Assembly (NCBI GenBank): GCA_023386045.1
Contig: JAEWKK010000030.1
Span: 62,001-126,000 of the forward strand
Length of the DNA: 64,000 nt
Direction of reading: 5' to 3'
Source: Bacteroidota bacterium
GTDB taxonomy: Bacteria; Bacteroidota; Bacteroidia; Chitinophagales; Chitinophagaceae
Shown here: in pieces, positions 54,941 through 62,615 of the stretch
How positions within the stretch are numbered: position 1 is the stretch's first letter
Layout: each line of letters opens with the position of its first letter
Program-made: the position numbers and the translations under genes
The notes under the pieces: model-generated
Database searches by the model: none
Seen by the model: only the letters and a program-made list of their open reading frames with translations
Told to the model about the DNA's origin: nothing

Positions 54941-55897
54941 ATGTTTCAAAATCGTATCACGGATCTGTTTGGGATTCGTTATCCTATCATACAGGCTGGG
55001 ATGATCTGGGCCAGTGGATGGAAGCTGGCCAGTGCAGTCAGTGAGGCGGGTGGACTGGGCATCATCGGTGCAGGTAGCATGTATCCCGAAATATTGAGAG
55101 AGCATATCCGCAAAACAAAGCAGGCAACCCAACATGCTTTTGGTGTCAATGTTCCTCTACTTTATCCGGATCTTGATAAGCATATACAGGTAATCATAGA
55201 AGAAGGAGTGAAGATTGTTTTTACTTCTGCCGGCAATCCTAAAACCTGGACTTCTCATTTCAAGGACCAGGGAATTAAGGTGGTACATGTAGTGAGCAGT
55301 AGCAAGTTTGCTTTGAAAGCCCAGGAATCAGGATGCGACGCTGTAGTGGCCGAGGGCTTTGAAGCAGGTGGTCATAATGGAAGAGAAGAAACTACTACCA
55401 TGGTATTAATTCCTGCTGTCTCCAAAGCAGTGCAGATCCCTGTGATCGCGGCAGGTGGCATTGCCACAGGCAGACAAATGCTGGCCGCTATGGTATTGGG
55501 CGCTGAAGGTGTTCAAATGGGATCAAGATTTGTGGCCAGCCAGGAAGCCTCTTCACATCCCGCTTTCAAGAATGCCGTTATCAATGCAGCAGAAGGCGAC
55601 ACTGTCTTGTCATTAAAGAAATTGACACCGGTAAGGCTCTTAAAAAACAAATTCTTTCAGGAAGTGCAGGAAGCGGAACAAAGAGGAGCAGGAGTGGAGG
55701 AACTGAAACAATTGTTAGGCAGGGCCAGGGCCAAGGCTGGAATGTTTGAAGGTTCTCTTGAAGAAGGAGAACTTGAAATTGGCCAGGTAAGTGCGCTGCT
55801 GGACGATATTCCCCCTGCAGGGGAGATTGTAAAGACTGTTTGGGAGGAATTTTCTGAAGCGCTCGGAAATCCAATAAATAATTCTAATTTTAAATAA
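54941..55897 (+). CDS. Nitronate monooxygenase / FabK-like flavoprotein
   Basis: 318 residues, TIM-barrel FMN enzyme. The start is ATG 54941 (MFQNRITDLFGIRYPIIQAGM), the family N-terminus; the frame continues upstream through the ACTCACC array but that part is repeat DNA. Motifs: GLGIIGAG, the GFEAGGHNG segment with the catalytic His, PVIAAGGIATG for FMN phosphate, and GAEGVQMGSRF. Members oxidise alkyl nitronates or act as enoyl-ACP reductase II, and the sequence does not settle which. The gene has repeat-rich DNA on its left and a small secreted protein 36 bp on its right. Confidence 0.88.
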   Translation: MFQNRITDLFGIRYPIIQAGMIWASGWKLASAVSEAGGLGIIGAGSMYPEILREHIRKTKQATQHAFGVNVPLLYPDLDKHIQVIIEEGVKIVFTSAGNPKTWTSHFKDQGIKVVHVVSSSKFALKAQESGCDAVVAEGFEAGGHNGREETTTMVLIPAVSKAVQIPVIAAGGIATGRQMLAAMVLGAEGVQMGSRFVASQEASSHPAFKNAVINAAEGDTVLSLKKLTPVRLLKNKFFQEVQEAEQRGAGVEELKQLLGRARAKAGMFEGSLEEGELEIGQVSALLDDIPPAGEIVKTVWEEFSEALGNPINNSNFK

Positions 55898-55933
55898 GAA
55901 CTGTGAGATGGGATCGCCTCTAAAAACAAAACG

Positions 55934-56332
55934 ATGAAACGTAAACTGCCTTTACTCATCTTCTTTGTTGCTACAGCCTTTGTGGCTTCAGCCAATACTG
56001 GTCCTGGTACCGGTGAAGAAAGTAAGAAAACAGACATTGCAGGTGGAGTCATTCATGCTGATACAAAAAAGCCTTTGGGCAATGTGAGCGTCACAGCTTA
56101 TTCCAATTCCAAAAAGGAAAAAGTTGTAACAACAGATCCAACTGGTAATTATAATTTCAGTGATCTGAAGCCAGGCACGTATAAACTTGTATTTGAAAAA
56201 TCAGGTTTTAAGAAAGTTACGAGAGAGAAGGTAGTGATCCGTGGCGATGAAGGTTGCCAACTAAATATTGAACTGGATGAAGAATCCGAATTCCTGATCA
56301 TCCCCGGGCAGTTTTTCTTCTCGGACTTTTAA
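55934..56332 (+). CDS. Small secreted carboxypeptidase-regulatory-like domain protein
   Basis: 132 residues, signal peptide ending VASA (20). Residues about 36-110 form one CarboxypepD_reg beta-sandwich (IAGGVIHADTKKPLGNVSVTAYSNSKKEKVVTTDPTGNYNFSDLKPGTYKLVFEKSGF). The domain is normally fused to TonB receptors; here it stands alone, so it may modulate an envelope complex. The last 4 bp overlap the stop of the convergent 2H phosphoesterase gene. Confidence 0.82.
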   Translation: MKRKLPLLIFFVATAFVASANTGPGTGEESKKTDIAGGVIHADTKKPLGNVSVTAYSNSKKEKVVTTDPTGNYNFSDLKPGTYKLVFEKSGFKKVTREKVVIRGDEGCQLNIELDEESEFLIIPGQFFFSDF

Positions 56333-56880
56333 GTGGTTTCTGATAAATCTTTGAAATGGGAGGTGTAGATCACTTCCCATTTTTTTTGATTGTGACGAAG
56401 AAGTGAAATGCTTTCTGCCATCCATTTTGCAGGAAATTCTTTTTCTGTGAAATACACCCATGCTTCAGCAAAATCTTTTTTTCTCAAATCCCTTGTGGCA
56501 ATGGTGATGTGTGGATGAAAAGGCCTGTTGTCTTTTACGATCTTGTATTCTTTCCTCTCTCCGAAATAAGCATCCATTTCCCGCTTCAGGTTTTCCAGTT
56601 CTTTAGAGTATTCAGGTTGTATAAATATGGTCCTGGGTTTGAATGAAGAAAATTGCCTGGTGCTGATTTCGAATGCCTTCCTGCCCGAAAAATTTTCGAT
56701 GTCTTTTATCAAACCAACTTCCTGTTCTTCTTCCATCCAGAAAGGTGCAATGAGGGTGATGTGTGCAGGAGATTTTAAGCCTACGGCACATCCATATTTT
56801 TCAAAAATCCATGTTTTATACTTCAGTACTTTCTGATCCAGCTCGGGTGGCAGCACCAATGCAATGAAGTACATATTCAT
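56329..56880 (-). CDS. 2H phosphoesterase (2'-5' RNA ligase-like)
   Basis: 183 residues with the two H-x-T motifs of the 2H superfamily: HIT (His40) in AHITLIAPF and HIT (His124) in HPHITIATRD. Members act on 2'-5' or cyclic 2',3' RNA phosphates and related nucleotides. Full-length single domain. The true substrate is unknown. It overlaps the upstream small secreted protein by 4 bp tail to tail. Confidence 0.9.
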   Translation of the reverse strand: MNMYFIALVLPPELDQKVLKYKTWIFEKYGCAVGLKSPAHITLIAPFWMEEEQEVGLIKDIENFSGRKAFEISTRQFSSFKPRTIFIQPEYSKELENLKREMDAYFGERKEYKIVKDNRPFHPHITIATRDLRKKDFAEAWVYFTEKEFPAKWMAESISLLRHNQKKWEVIYTSHFKDLSETT

Positions 56881-56923
56881 AGCTGTAAGTTAGTTCATGA
56901 TAAAACAGCAGTTGATTAGCTTC

Positions 56924-56959
56924 CAAAAAAAATCCCTTCCATGTTAATGGAAGGGATTT
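56924..56959 (-). terminator. Terminator of the coiled-coil protein gene
   Basis: Perfect 13-bp stem (56930-56942 with 56947-56959), 4-base loop GTTA, followed on the minus strand by a T-run (56924-56930). 17 bp past the stop. Confidence 0.92.
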
Positions 56960-56976
56960 CTCAGAGTTGATTGCGG

Positions 56977-57828
56977 TTAATCATTTTCTATATTGAACTG
57001 ATCCGCATCTTTGGTGATCGTAAAATCTTTATGGTCTTTCAGGAATTTGCTGAATTTTTTTACCGTTTTGTCAGACTGCTTTTGTCCGTTGATGGTTAAA
57101 TCACCTTTTTTATATTCAATGGTATAAGTCTTGTCTTTGTTGATCAGGCCTTCTTTATCCAGGTCATTGATAAAATCTTTATAACCTGTCAATTCTTTTT
57201 TGGCTTTCTCAATGCTTTCGCGTGCACCCGCCATTGATTTCTCAATTTCAGGTCCGAGCTTTTTCATATCCTCTTCTATCTTTTTAAAATCAGTGGTCCT
57301 GATCCTTTCCATTTCTGCTTTCACTTTCTCCATATCTATTTTGGCCAGGGAAGCTTCCATATTCGCCTGCATCTTTTCGATATCAATTTCTTTCACAGCT
57401 TTTTCGATCTCTGCTTTCATCTTATCACTGTCAATGGAAGCCATTGATTTTTCTATTTCAGATTTGATCTTTTCGAAGTTGACCTCACTCATGGCTTTCT
57501 GGATATCAGAGCGGATCTTCTCCGCATCTATCTCCTTCATGGCTTTTTCAATATCAGCTTTGATCCTGTCGCCATCAATTTCTTTCATGGACTCTCTGAT
57601 CTCTTTTTCCCAGTCTTTATTAGAGATGGTTTTTTCCAGCTCGATCCTGCTTTTTTCAAGTTCATTCAGGGCTTCATCAATGTCTTTGATCTTTTTGGAA
57701 GGAATAGTATCGTTGGAATATTGTTTTTGACTGGCTTTTGGCTCGCCCTGCCAGGCGCCCATCACTAACACCATCAGCAAAGCACCAAGCACTAGCGATA
57801 ATTTTTTTACGGGGTGAATTCTTTTCAT
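56977..57828 (-). CDS. Envelope coiled-coil protein with 16-residue tandem repeats
   Basis: 283 residues. An N-terminal membrane anchor or signal (about 9-26) is followed from about residue 50 by a nearly continuous helix. Six tandem 16-residue units (about 72-168) follow the pattern D-x-E/D-K-I/M-K-x-E/D-I-E-K-A/S-M-x-x-I. The C-terminal 75 residues form a small mixed domain (YTIEYKKGDLTINGQKQSDKTVKKFSKFLKD). No family name is certain; similar proteins occur in Bacteroidota near BlaI/BlaR1-type regulators, but none is adjacent here. Two palindromic operators lie 22-59 bp upstream. Confidence 0.72.
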   Translation of the reverse strand: MKRIHPVKKLSLVLGALLMVLVMGAWQGEPKASQKQYSNDTIPSKKIKDIDEALNELEKSRIELEKTISNKDWEKEIRESMKEIDGDRIKADIEKAMKEIDAEKIRSDIQKAMSEVNFEKIKSEIEKSMASIDSDKMKAEIEKAVKEIDIEKMQANMEASLAKIDMEKVKAEMERIRTTDFKKIEEDMKKLGPEIEKSMAGARESIEKAKKELTGYKDFINDLDKEGLINKDKTYTIEYKKGDLTINGQKQSDKTVKKFSKFLKDHKDFTITKDADQFNIEND

Positions 57829-57849
57829 AACACTGGTTTATTTGGTTTG

Positions 57850-57887
57850 ACGAAATATTTCGTACCAAATGTACGATTAGTTTCGTA
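57850..57887. promoter_or_regulatory. Tandem palindromic operators ACGA-N6-TCGT
   Basis: Operator 1 (57850-57863) is a perfect palindrome, ACGAAATATTTCGT. Operator 2 (57872-57887) has TACGA and TCGTA arms around 6 bp. The arms and spacer are the same in both and the centres are 23 bp apart. A half-site TTCGTACC lies at about 57899-57906. Likely bound by a dimeric winged-helix repressor (BlaI/MecI- or PadR-like); no regulator gene is next to it. Confidence 0.6.
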
Positions 57888-57953
57888 TCACCAAATTCCT
57901 TCGTACCATTTTATAATTCTTTAACATCCCTAGATAAGCCGTACACAGAATTG

Positions 57954-58336
57954 TTCATAGTTCATAGTTCATAGTTCATAGATCATAGTACATAGTCCAT
58001 CATTGCAATCCGGGTAAAATAAAAATGTGAGCGAAGATGAATAGCTTAACCATTCACGGCTCAGTTCGGGCTGAGCCTCGCTCGTAACCTTCGTTCAAAG
58101 CAACTTTGGTTACTTTTCACTTGGTTATGTTTCAATCTCCTCGCTCCGCTCGGAAGATTTCCATCATCGTCCACCGTAGTAAAACGTAGGTGGATGCGAT
58201 CCCTCTTGCATCGAATTATCGAAAAGCAAGCCCCAGCCTTATGCTTTCGACTGAAATGAATTATGGAAAAGGTCTTTATCCGCTTTTGAAAAGTTTCTTC
58301 CTAGACCATGAACTATGAACCATGGACTATGATCTA
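57954..58336. repeat. Non-coding element bounded by inverted 7-bp tandem arrays
   Basis: Left: four exact TTCATAG units (57954-57981) plus degenerate ones to about 58000. Right: CATGAAC/TATGAAC/CATGGAC units (58307-58336) in the reverse orientation. Between them about 300 bp contain a perfect 7-bp hairpin GGCTCAG..CTGAGCC (near 58070) and further small inverted repeats, with no credible gene. The right array overlaps the stop codon of the ABC permease gene. Confidence 0.6.
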
Positions 58337-59605
58337 TCCCTTAGTCATTGCCCATTTCAGCATTTCCTTCCAGCTGGGCTTCTTGCCATACATCAGGATG
58401 CCTGTCCTGTAGATCTTTCCTGCAAACCAGGTAGTGAAGATGAAACCTGCGATCAGCAGGACCATGGACAGCGCCAGTTCCCAGTAAGGGACCGTACCCG
58501 GCACACCAAAAGGTATTCTTGCCATCATCACAATAGGTGAAGTAAATGGAATGATGCTCGCCCAAAATGCCAGCTTACCTGTTGGATCACCCATGGCGAT
58601 CGTCATGGTGAAGATGGCAAAGATGACGATGAGTGTAATGGGAAATGAAAGTGATTGTGCTTCACGCATGTCTTCATTCACCGCACTACCCATGGCAGCG
58701 TAGAGCGAAGCATAAAAGAAAAATCCTCCCAGTAAATAAAATGCAAAACAAAAGAGTACCAGTGGAATATTCACGCTGGTAAATACATATTGCATGCTGC
58801 CTACCACACCCGACATCATATCGATCTTGCCGGCGGAAGCGGTGAGGTTATAGATCAGGAAAACAAAAAATACCCAGAGCAGCAGCTGCGTTAAAGCCAC
58901 CATTCCAATTCCAAGAATTTTTCCGAGCATGAGCTGGAAAGGCCTGATAGAAGATACCATTACTTCTGCGATGCGGTTTGTTTTTTCTTCCATTACACCC
59001 ATCATCACCTGTGAACCATAGATCAACAAAATGAAATAGATCAGGAAGCCGCAGGCATATCCAATGCCACTTGCTATTTCTGCATTTGATTTTACATCTT
59101 TTTCATTTTCTGCATTAACCACCAGCTTTTGATTGAGGATGGAAGTTTTAGTGGCATCAATGCCCAGCTTTTCAGATTTGATGCGCGACCAGATGGAGTT
59201 CAGCTTGTTTTGCACCTGCATTACGGGTGCAACGCCAAAGGTCTTGCTGGTCTTCAATGAAACGGCCTGGATCTGGTCTTCCCATCTTCCGGCAGGAACT
59301 ACCAGGTAACCATCATAACCCATGGAAGAATAGTGTTTCATTACGCTGTCAGGATTCAGTGTGATGTAATCCAGGTAGGAAGAACTATCCATGCTGTTGG
59401 CGTTTTCCACGATGGCCTTATTAAAATATCCTGATGAATCAATCAGTGCCACCCTCAGTGTTCTTGTATTTTTTGAAGCAATGTAGCCGGTGCCGAATAT
59501 CAGTAGTATGTACAGCAGCGGAAAAAGTATGGTAGAAAGAATAAAGGTTTTTTTTCTCACTCTTGTGAGGTATTCACGTTTTATGACTAACCAGGTTTTA
59601 TTCAT
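58334..59605 (-). CDS. ABC transporter permease (ABC-2 / NatB type)
   Basis: 423 residues with a membrane helix near the N-terminus (about 20-42), a large extracytoplasmic domain (about 45-180) and five or six further helices (about 185-405). Features: MVSSIRPFQLMLGKILGIGMVALTQLLLW and FPITLIVIFAIF, typical of ABC2_membrane_3 proteins. It exports ions, peptides or lipids with the ATPase encoded 8 bp upstream; substrate unknown. Confidence 0.9.
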   Translation of the reverse strand: MNKTWLVIKREYLTRVRKKTFILSTILFPLLYILLIFGTGYIASKNTRTLRVALIDSSGYFNKAIVENANSMDSSSYLDYITLNPDSVMKHYSSMGYDGYLVVPAGRWEDQIQAVSLKTSKTFGVAPVMQVQNKLNSIWSRIKSEKLGIDATKTSILNQKLVVNAENEKDVKSNAEIASGIGYACGFLIYFILLIYGSQVMMGVMEEKTNRIAEVMVSSIRPFQLMLGKILGIGMVALTQLLLWVFFVFLIYNLTASAGKIDMMSGVVGSMQYVFTSVNIPLVLFCFAFYLLGGFFFYASLYAAMGSAVNEDMREAQSLSFPITLIVIFAIFTMTIAMGDPTGKLAFWASIIPFTSPIVMMARIPFGVPGTVPYWELALSMVLLIAGFIFTTWFAGKIYRTGILMYGKKPSWKEMLKWAMTKG

Positions 59606-59613
59606 AAAAAGAT

Positions 59614-60549
59614 TTAAGCAGTGATGGATTCAAATTTTCTTGCCGTTGGCGTGCCTTCCACCAGGTGAATGAAAATATCATTGAGTGAAGGCAGGATCTC
59701 GTTAAAAGAATGGATTTTGGCTTCTGTGTAAAGAAAATACCGGAGCACATCGTTGGCACTATGTCCTTCATTGATCTTTACCACCAGCGAATGATCATCA
59801 TTCTGTTTCACCACTTCAAAAGCATCGTTGTGCGTTTGTGGTGGTATGGTGTCAAAGCCTATTCTATAAAGATTCTCCTTGAATTGCTGTTTTACATCCT
59901 TCACTGAACCATCCAAAATTTTTTGCCCTTTGTTGAGCAAAACAATATGGTCACAGATCTCTTCCACCTGTTCCATCCTGTGCGTACTGAAAATAATGGT
60001 GGATCCCTGTTTGGCAAGATTGAAGATCTCGTCTTTTATAAGATTGCTGTTCACTGGATCCAGTCCGCTGAAGGGTTCATCGAGTATGATCAGTTTTGGA
60101 TGATGAAGAACCGTGGTTACAAACTGCAGCTTTTGCGACATACCTTTCGATAAGTCTTCTACTTTTTTATTCCACCAGCTTTCCATCTCCAGTTTCTGGA
60201 ACCATCCCTTGATCAGCTTCATTGCTTCGTGTTTGCTCAGTCCTTTTAACTGTGCCAGGTACATGGCCTGCTCGCCGATCTTCATTTTTTTATACAATCC
60301 TCTCTCTTCCGGCATGTATCCGATCCTTTCAATATCCTTCATGGGATCCAGTTTTTTTCCTTCAAAGAGAACCTGTCCTTCATCCGGATGAAATATGCCC
60401 GTGATCATCCTGAGTAAGGTGGTCTTACCGGCTCCATTAGGACCCAGCAAACCAAAGATGCTTCCGGGTTCTACAGAAAAGCTGACATCATCGACCGCTT
60501 TTTGTGTAGCATAATATTTTTTCAGGTTTTTTAATTCAAGTAGGGCCAT
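59614..60549 (-). CDS. ABC transporter ATP-binding protein (NatA type)
   Basis: 311 residues from ATG 60549 (MALLELKNLKKYY); the frame is open further upstream but without family similarity. Walker A GPNGAGKTT (36-44), signature LSKGMSQKLQF, Walker B LIILDEP with the D-loop SGLDP, and the H-loop STHRMEQ are intact. A C-terminal DUF4162-like extension (about 235-311) fits exporters of the Nat/CcmA group. First gene of the two-gene exporter operon (8-bp gap to the permease). Confidence 0.95.
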   Translation of the reverse strand: MALLELKNLKKYYATQKAVDDVSFSVEPGSIFGLLGPNGAGKTTLLRMITGIFHPDEGQVLFEGKKLDPMKDIERIGYMPEERGLYKKMKIGEQAMYLAQLKGLSKHEAMKLIKGWFQKLEMESWWNKKVEDLSKGMSQKLQFVTTVLHHPKLIILDEPFSGLDPVNSNLIKDEIFNLAKQGSTIIFSTHRMEQVEEICDHIVLLNKGQKILDGSVKDVKQQFKENLYRIGFDTIPPQTHNDAFEVVKQNDDHSLVVKINEGHSANDVLRYFLYTEAKIHSFNEILPSLNDIFIHLVEGTPTARKFESITA

Positions 60550-60643
60550 GCAGCAGTTATTTAATGATAAATGTAAGTTCAAAATGCTGGGATGAAATAA
60601 AAATTGACCATTGTCTTTTTGAAAGATACCAACAATGATTTTC

Positions 60644-62209
60644 TCAGTACAAACCCAAGCCCGCTGCAATCTGATTGGCGATTCTTTCACCATCCATGGC
60701 AGCACTCACAATGCCACCGGCATATCCGGCGCCTTCTCCGCAGGGATAAAGATTTCCCAGTGCCGGATGTTGCAGGCTCTGTGAATCTCTTGGTATTCTT
60801 ACTGGCGAGGAAGTTCTTGATTCTGTGGCCACCACCACAGCCTCATTGGTAAAATAGCCTTTCATTTTTTTGCCGAACTCAATAAAGGCCTGTTGTAAGG
60901 ATTCATGTACAAAAGAGGGTAAAACATTTTTCAACTGGGTTGACCTGATGCCGGGTAGATAACTGCAATCCGGAAGATTTGAGGACATTTTATTTTGAGT
61001 GAAGTCTACCAGTCTTTGTGCAGGAGCTACCAGCTGGCCGCCACCTTCTTCAAACGCTTTTTGTTCCACTGACTGCTGGAAGTACATGCCGGCAAGAGCG
61101 CCATGTTTTTGAAAAGGCTTCATGTTATTTTCTTCCACGCTCACCACAATGCCACTGTTGGCAAAAGGATTATTGCGTTTGGAGGGCGACCATCCATTCA
61201 CTACGATCTCACCAATATTAGTAGCAGCAGGGGCAATGATGCCACCGGGACACATGCAGAATGAAAACACACCACGGCCATTCACTTGTTGCACCAGGCT
61301 ATAAGCAGCAGGAGGGAGGTGCTGATCTCTCACAGGACAATGGTATTGTATCTGGTCGATCAGGGCTTGTGGATGCTCCACGCGAACACCCAGCGCAAAA
61401 GGCTTGACTTCTATAAGAATATTTTTATCCTGCAGCAGGTTAAAAATATCTCTCGCTGAATGTCCTGTTGCCAACACAACGGCATCTGCATGCAACTCAT
61501 CACCATCGGCAGTTTTGACACCAATTATTTTGTCTTTGTCTATAACCAGGTCAGTAACCTTTTTCTCAAAATGAACTTCTGCTCCCTGTTCAATCAGTTT
61601 GTCGCGGATAGCAGTAATGATATGAGGAAGTTTGTTAGTACCTATATGGGGGTGTGCTTCATAGAGAATTCTTTCAGTGGCACCAAACTGGACGAGGATA
61701 TTCAGGATGCGATGGATATCCCCCCTTTTGGTACTACGGGTATAAAGCTTGCCATCGCTGTAAGTGCCTGCCCCACCTTCGCCAAAGCAATAATTGCTTT
61801 CAGGATTGATCACTCCTTCTTTGTTAATAGCAGCAAGATCGCGGCGCCTGGCTCTTACATCCTTTCCTCTTTCCAACACTATAGGCCTGATGCCCAGTTC
61901 AACCAGTCGTAATGCCGTAAACAGCCCTGCAGGTCCTGCGCCGATCACGATCACACGCCTGCTTGCTTTACTTACATCTTTGAGTTGTAGCAAGGTTTGA
62001 GGAAGGGGCTGATAAGGTTCATCAATAAAAGCGTTGATGGTAAGCTGGAACCAGGCCTGCTTGCCCCTCGCATCAATAGACTGGCGAAGGATCTGGTAAC
62101 CTTTTAATTGTTCAGGTGAAACAGCGGTTGCCTGAATGATGGCTTTGCGAAGCGTAGTATCATCGTTTGCCTCAGCGGGCAATAGCTTTATGGAAATCTT
62201 CTTTTGCAT
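60644..62209 (-). CDS. FAD-dependent dehydrogenase (COG2509-like)
   Basis: 521 residues from ATG 62209 (MQKKISIKLLPAEAND); upstream frame extension to 62341 has no similarity and contains a terminator-like hairpin. The FAD-binding Rossmann motif VIVIGAGPAGLFTALRL (GxGxxG at 90-95) is followed by ERGKDVRARRRD and, near the C-terminus, NLYPCGEGAGYAGGIVSAAMDG, which closes over FAD. A Cys-containing segment (FSFCMCPGGIIAPAA) is characteristic of this uncharacterised group. The substrate is unknown. Monocistronic; 94 bp to the ABC operon. Confidence 0.9.
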   Translation of the reverse strand: MQKKISIKLLPAEANDDTTLRKAIIQATAVSPEQLKGYQILRQSIDARGKQAWFQLTINAFIDEPYQPLPQTLLQLKDVSKASRRVIVIGAGPAGLFTALRLVELGIRPIVLERGKDVRARRRDLAAINKEGVINPESNYCFGEGGAGTYSDGKLYTRSTKRGDIHRILNILVQFGATERILYEAHPHIGTNKLPHIITAIRDKLIEQGAEVHFEKKVTDLVIDKDKIIGVKTADGDELHADAVVLATGHSARDIFNLLQDKNILIEVKPFALGVRVEHPQALIDQIQYHCPVRDQHLPPAAYSLVQQVNGRGVFSFCMCPGGIIAPAATNIGEIVVNGWSPSKRNNPFANSGIVVSVEENNMKPFQKHGALAGMYFQQSVEQKAFEEGGGQLVAPAQRLVDFTQNKMSSNLPDCSYLPGIRSTQLKNVLPSFVHESLQQAFIEFGKKMKGYFTNEAVVVATESRTSSPVRIPRDSQSLQHPALGNLYPCGEGAGYAGGIVSAAMDGERIANQIAAGLGLY

Positions 62210-62246
62210 GCTCCTGAAAATGGCCAGGTGTCGGCAAAGTTGCAAT

Positions 62247-62277
62247 AAAAAAACCGTCCTGCTGTTAACAGAACGGT
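62247..62277 (-). terminator. Terminator-like hairpin in the leader of the FAD dehydrogenase gene
   Basis: Minus strand: ACCGT..CTG-TTAA-CAG..ACGGT (62277-62253) followed by a T-run (62253-62247), only about 38 nt before the ATG. With no minus-strand gene upstream, it would stop transcripts begun between dnaA and this gene, as in an attenuator or a short leader RNA. Confidence 0.45.
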
Positions 62278-62457
62278 ATGGTAAGCAATCATAGCACCTC
62301 TTTTCTTTTAAGAAGGCAAGGCAATGTAAGCAATTAAACAATGAATTAAAACTAACAGATAGCAGAATAAAAAATACCTTGAAATCCTTTCTTTTATCTA
62401 TTAAAAAATCTAAATTGTTAGGGAAGGTGCTTGATTAAATTTTTGATTCGATCATAG

Positions 62458-62568
62458 TTATTCAGGCTAAGTAAAAAACTTGTGAATAAAAATTTTTTTT
62501 TCACTTCCTTTTTTAGATATTCGCTCTCCTGTCCTAAAAAAATTTATTTATACACATCCTGTGAAAAT
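62458..62568. other. Probable oriC segment with DnaA boxes
   Basis: Two perfect DnaA boxes (TTATNCACA): 62481-62489 on the minus strand (TGTGAATAA) and 62548-62556 on the plus strand (TTATACACA). Two 7-of-9 matches lie at 62458-62466 and 62560-62568. A T/A-rich tract (62488-62505) between them could be an unwinding region. Located just upstream of dnaA in a 406-bp gene-free gap; the boxes could instead serve dnaA autoregulation. Confidence 0.5.
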
Positions 62569-62615
62569 CGTTTCAAAACTATCTATAACTCAATATAAAA
62601 ACTGGACTATCGTAC

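Noticed and set aside
59614..60705. Long N-terminal extension of the ABC ATPase (from 60705)
   Set aside because: The family begins at MALLELKNLKKYY (60549); the added 52 residues run into the end of the FAD dehydrogenase gene and match nothing.
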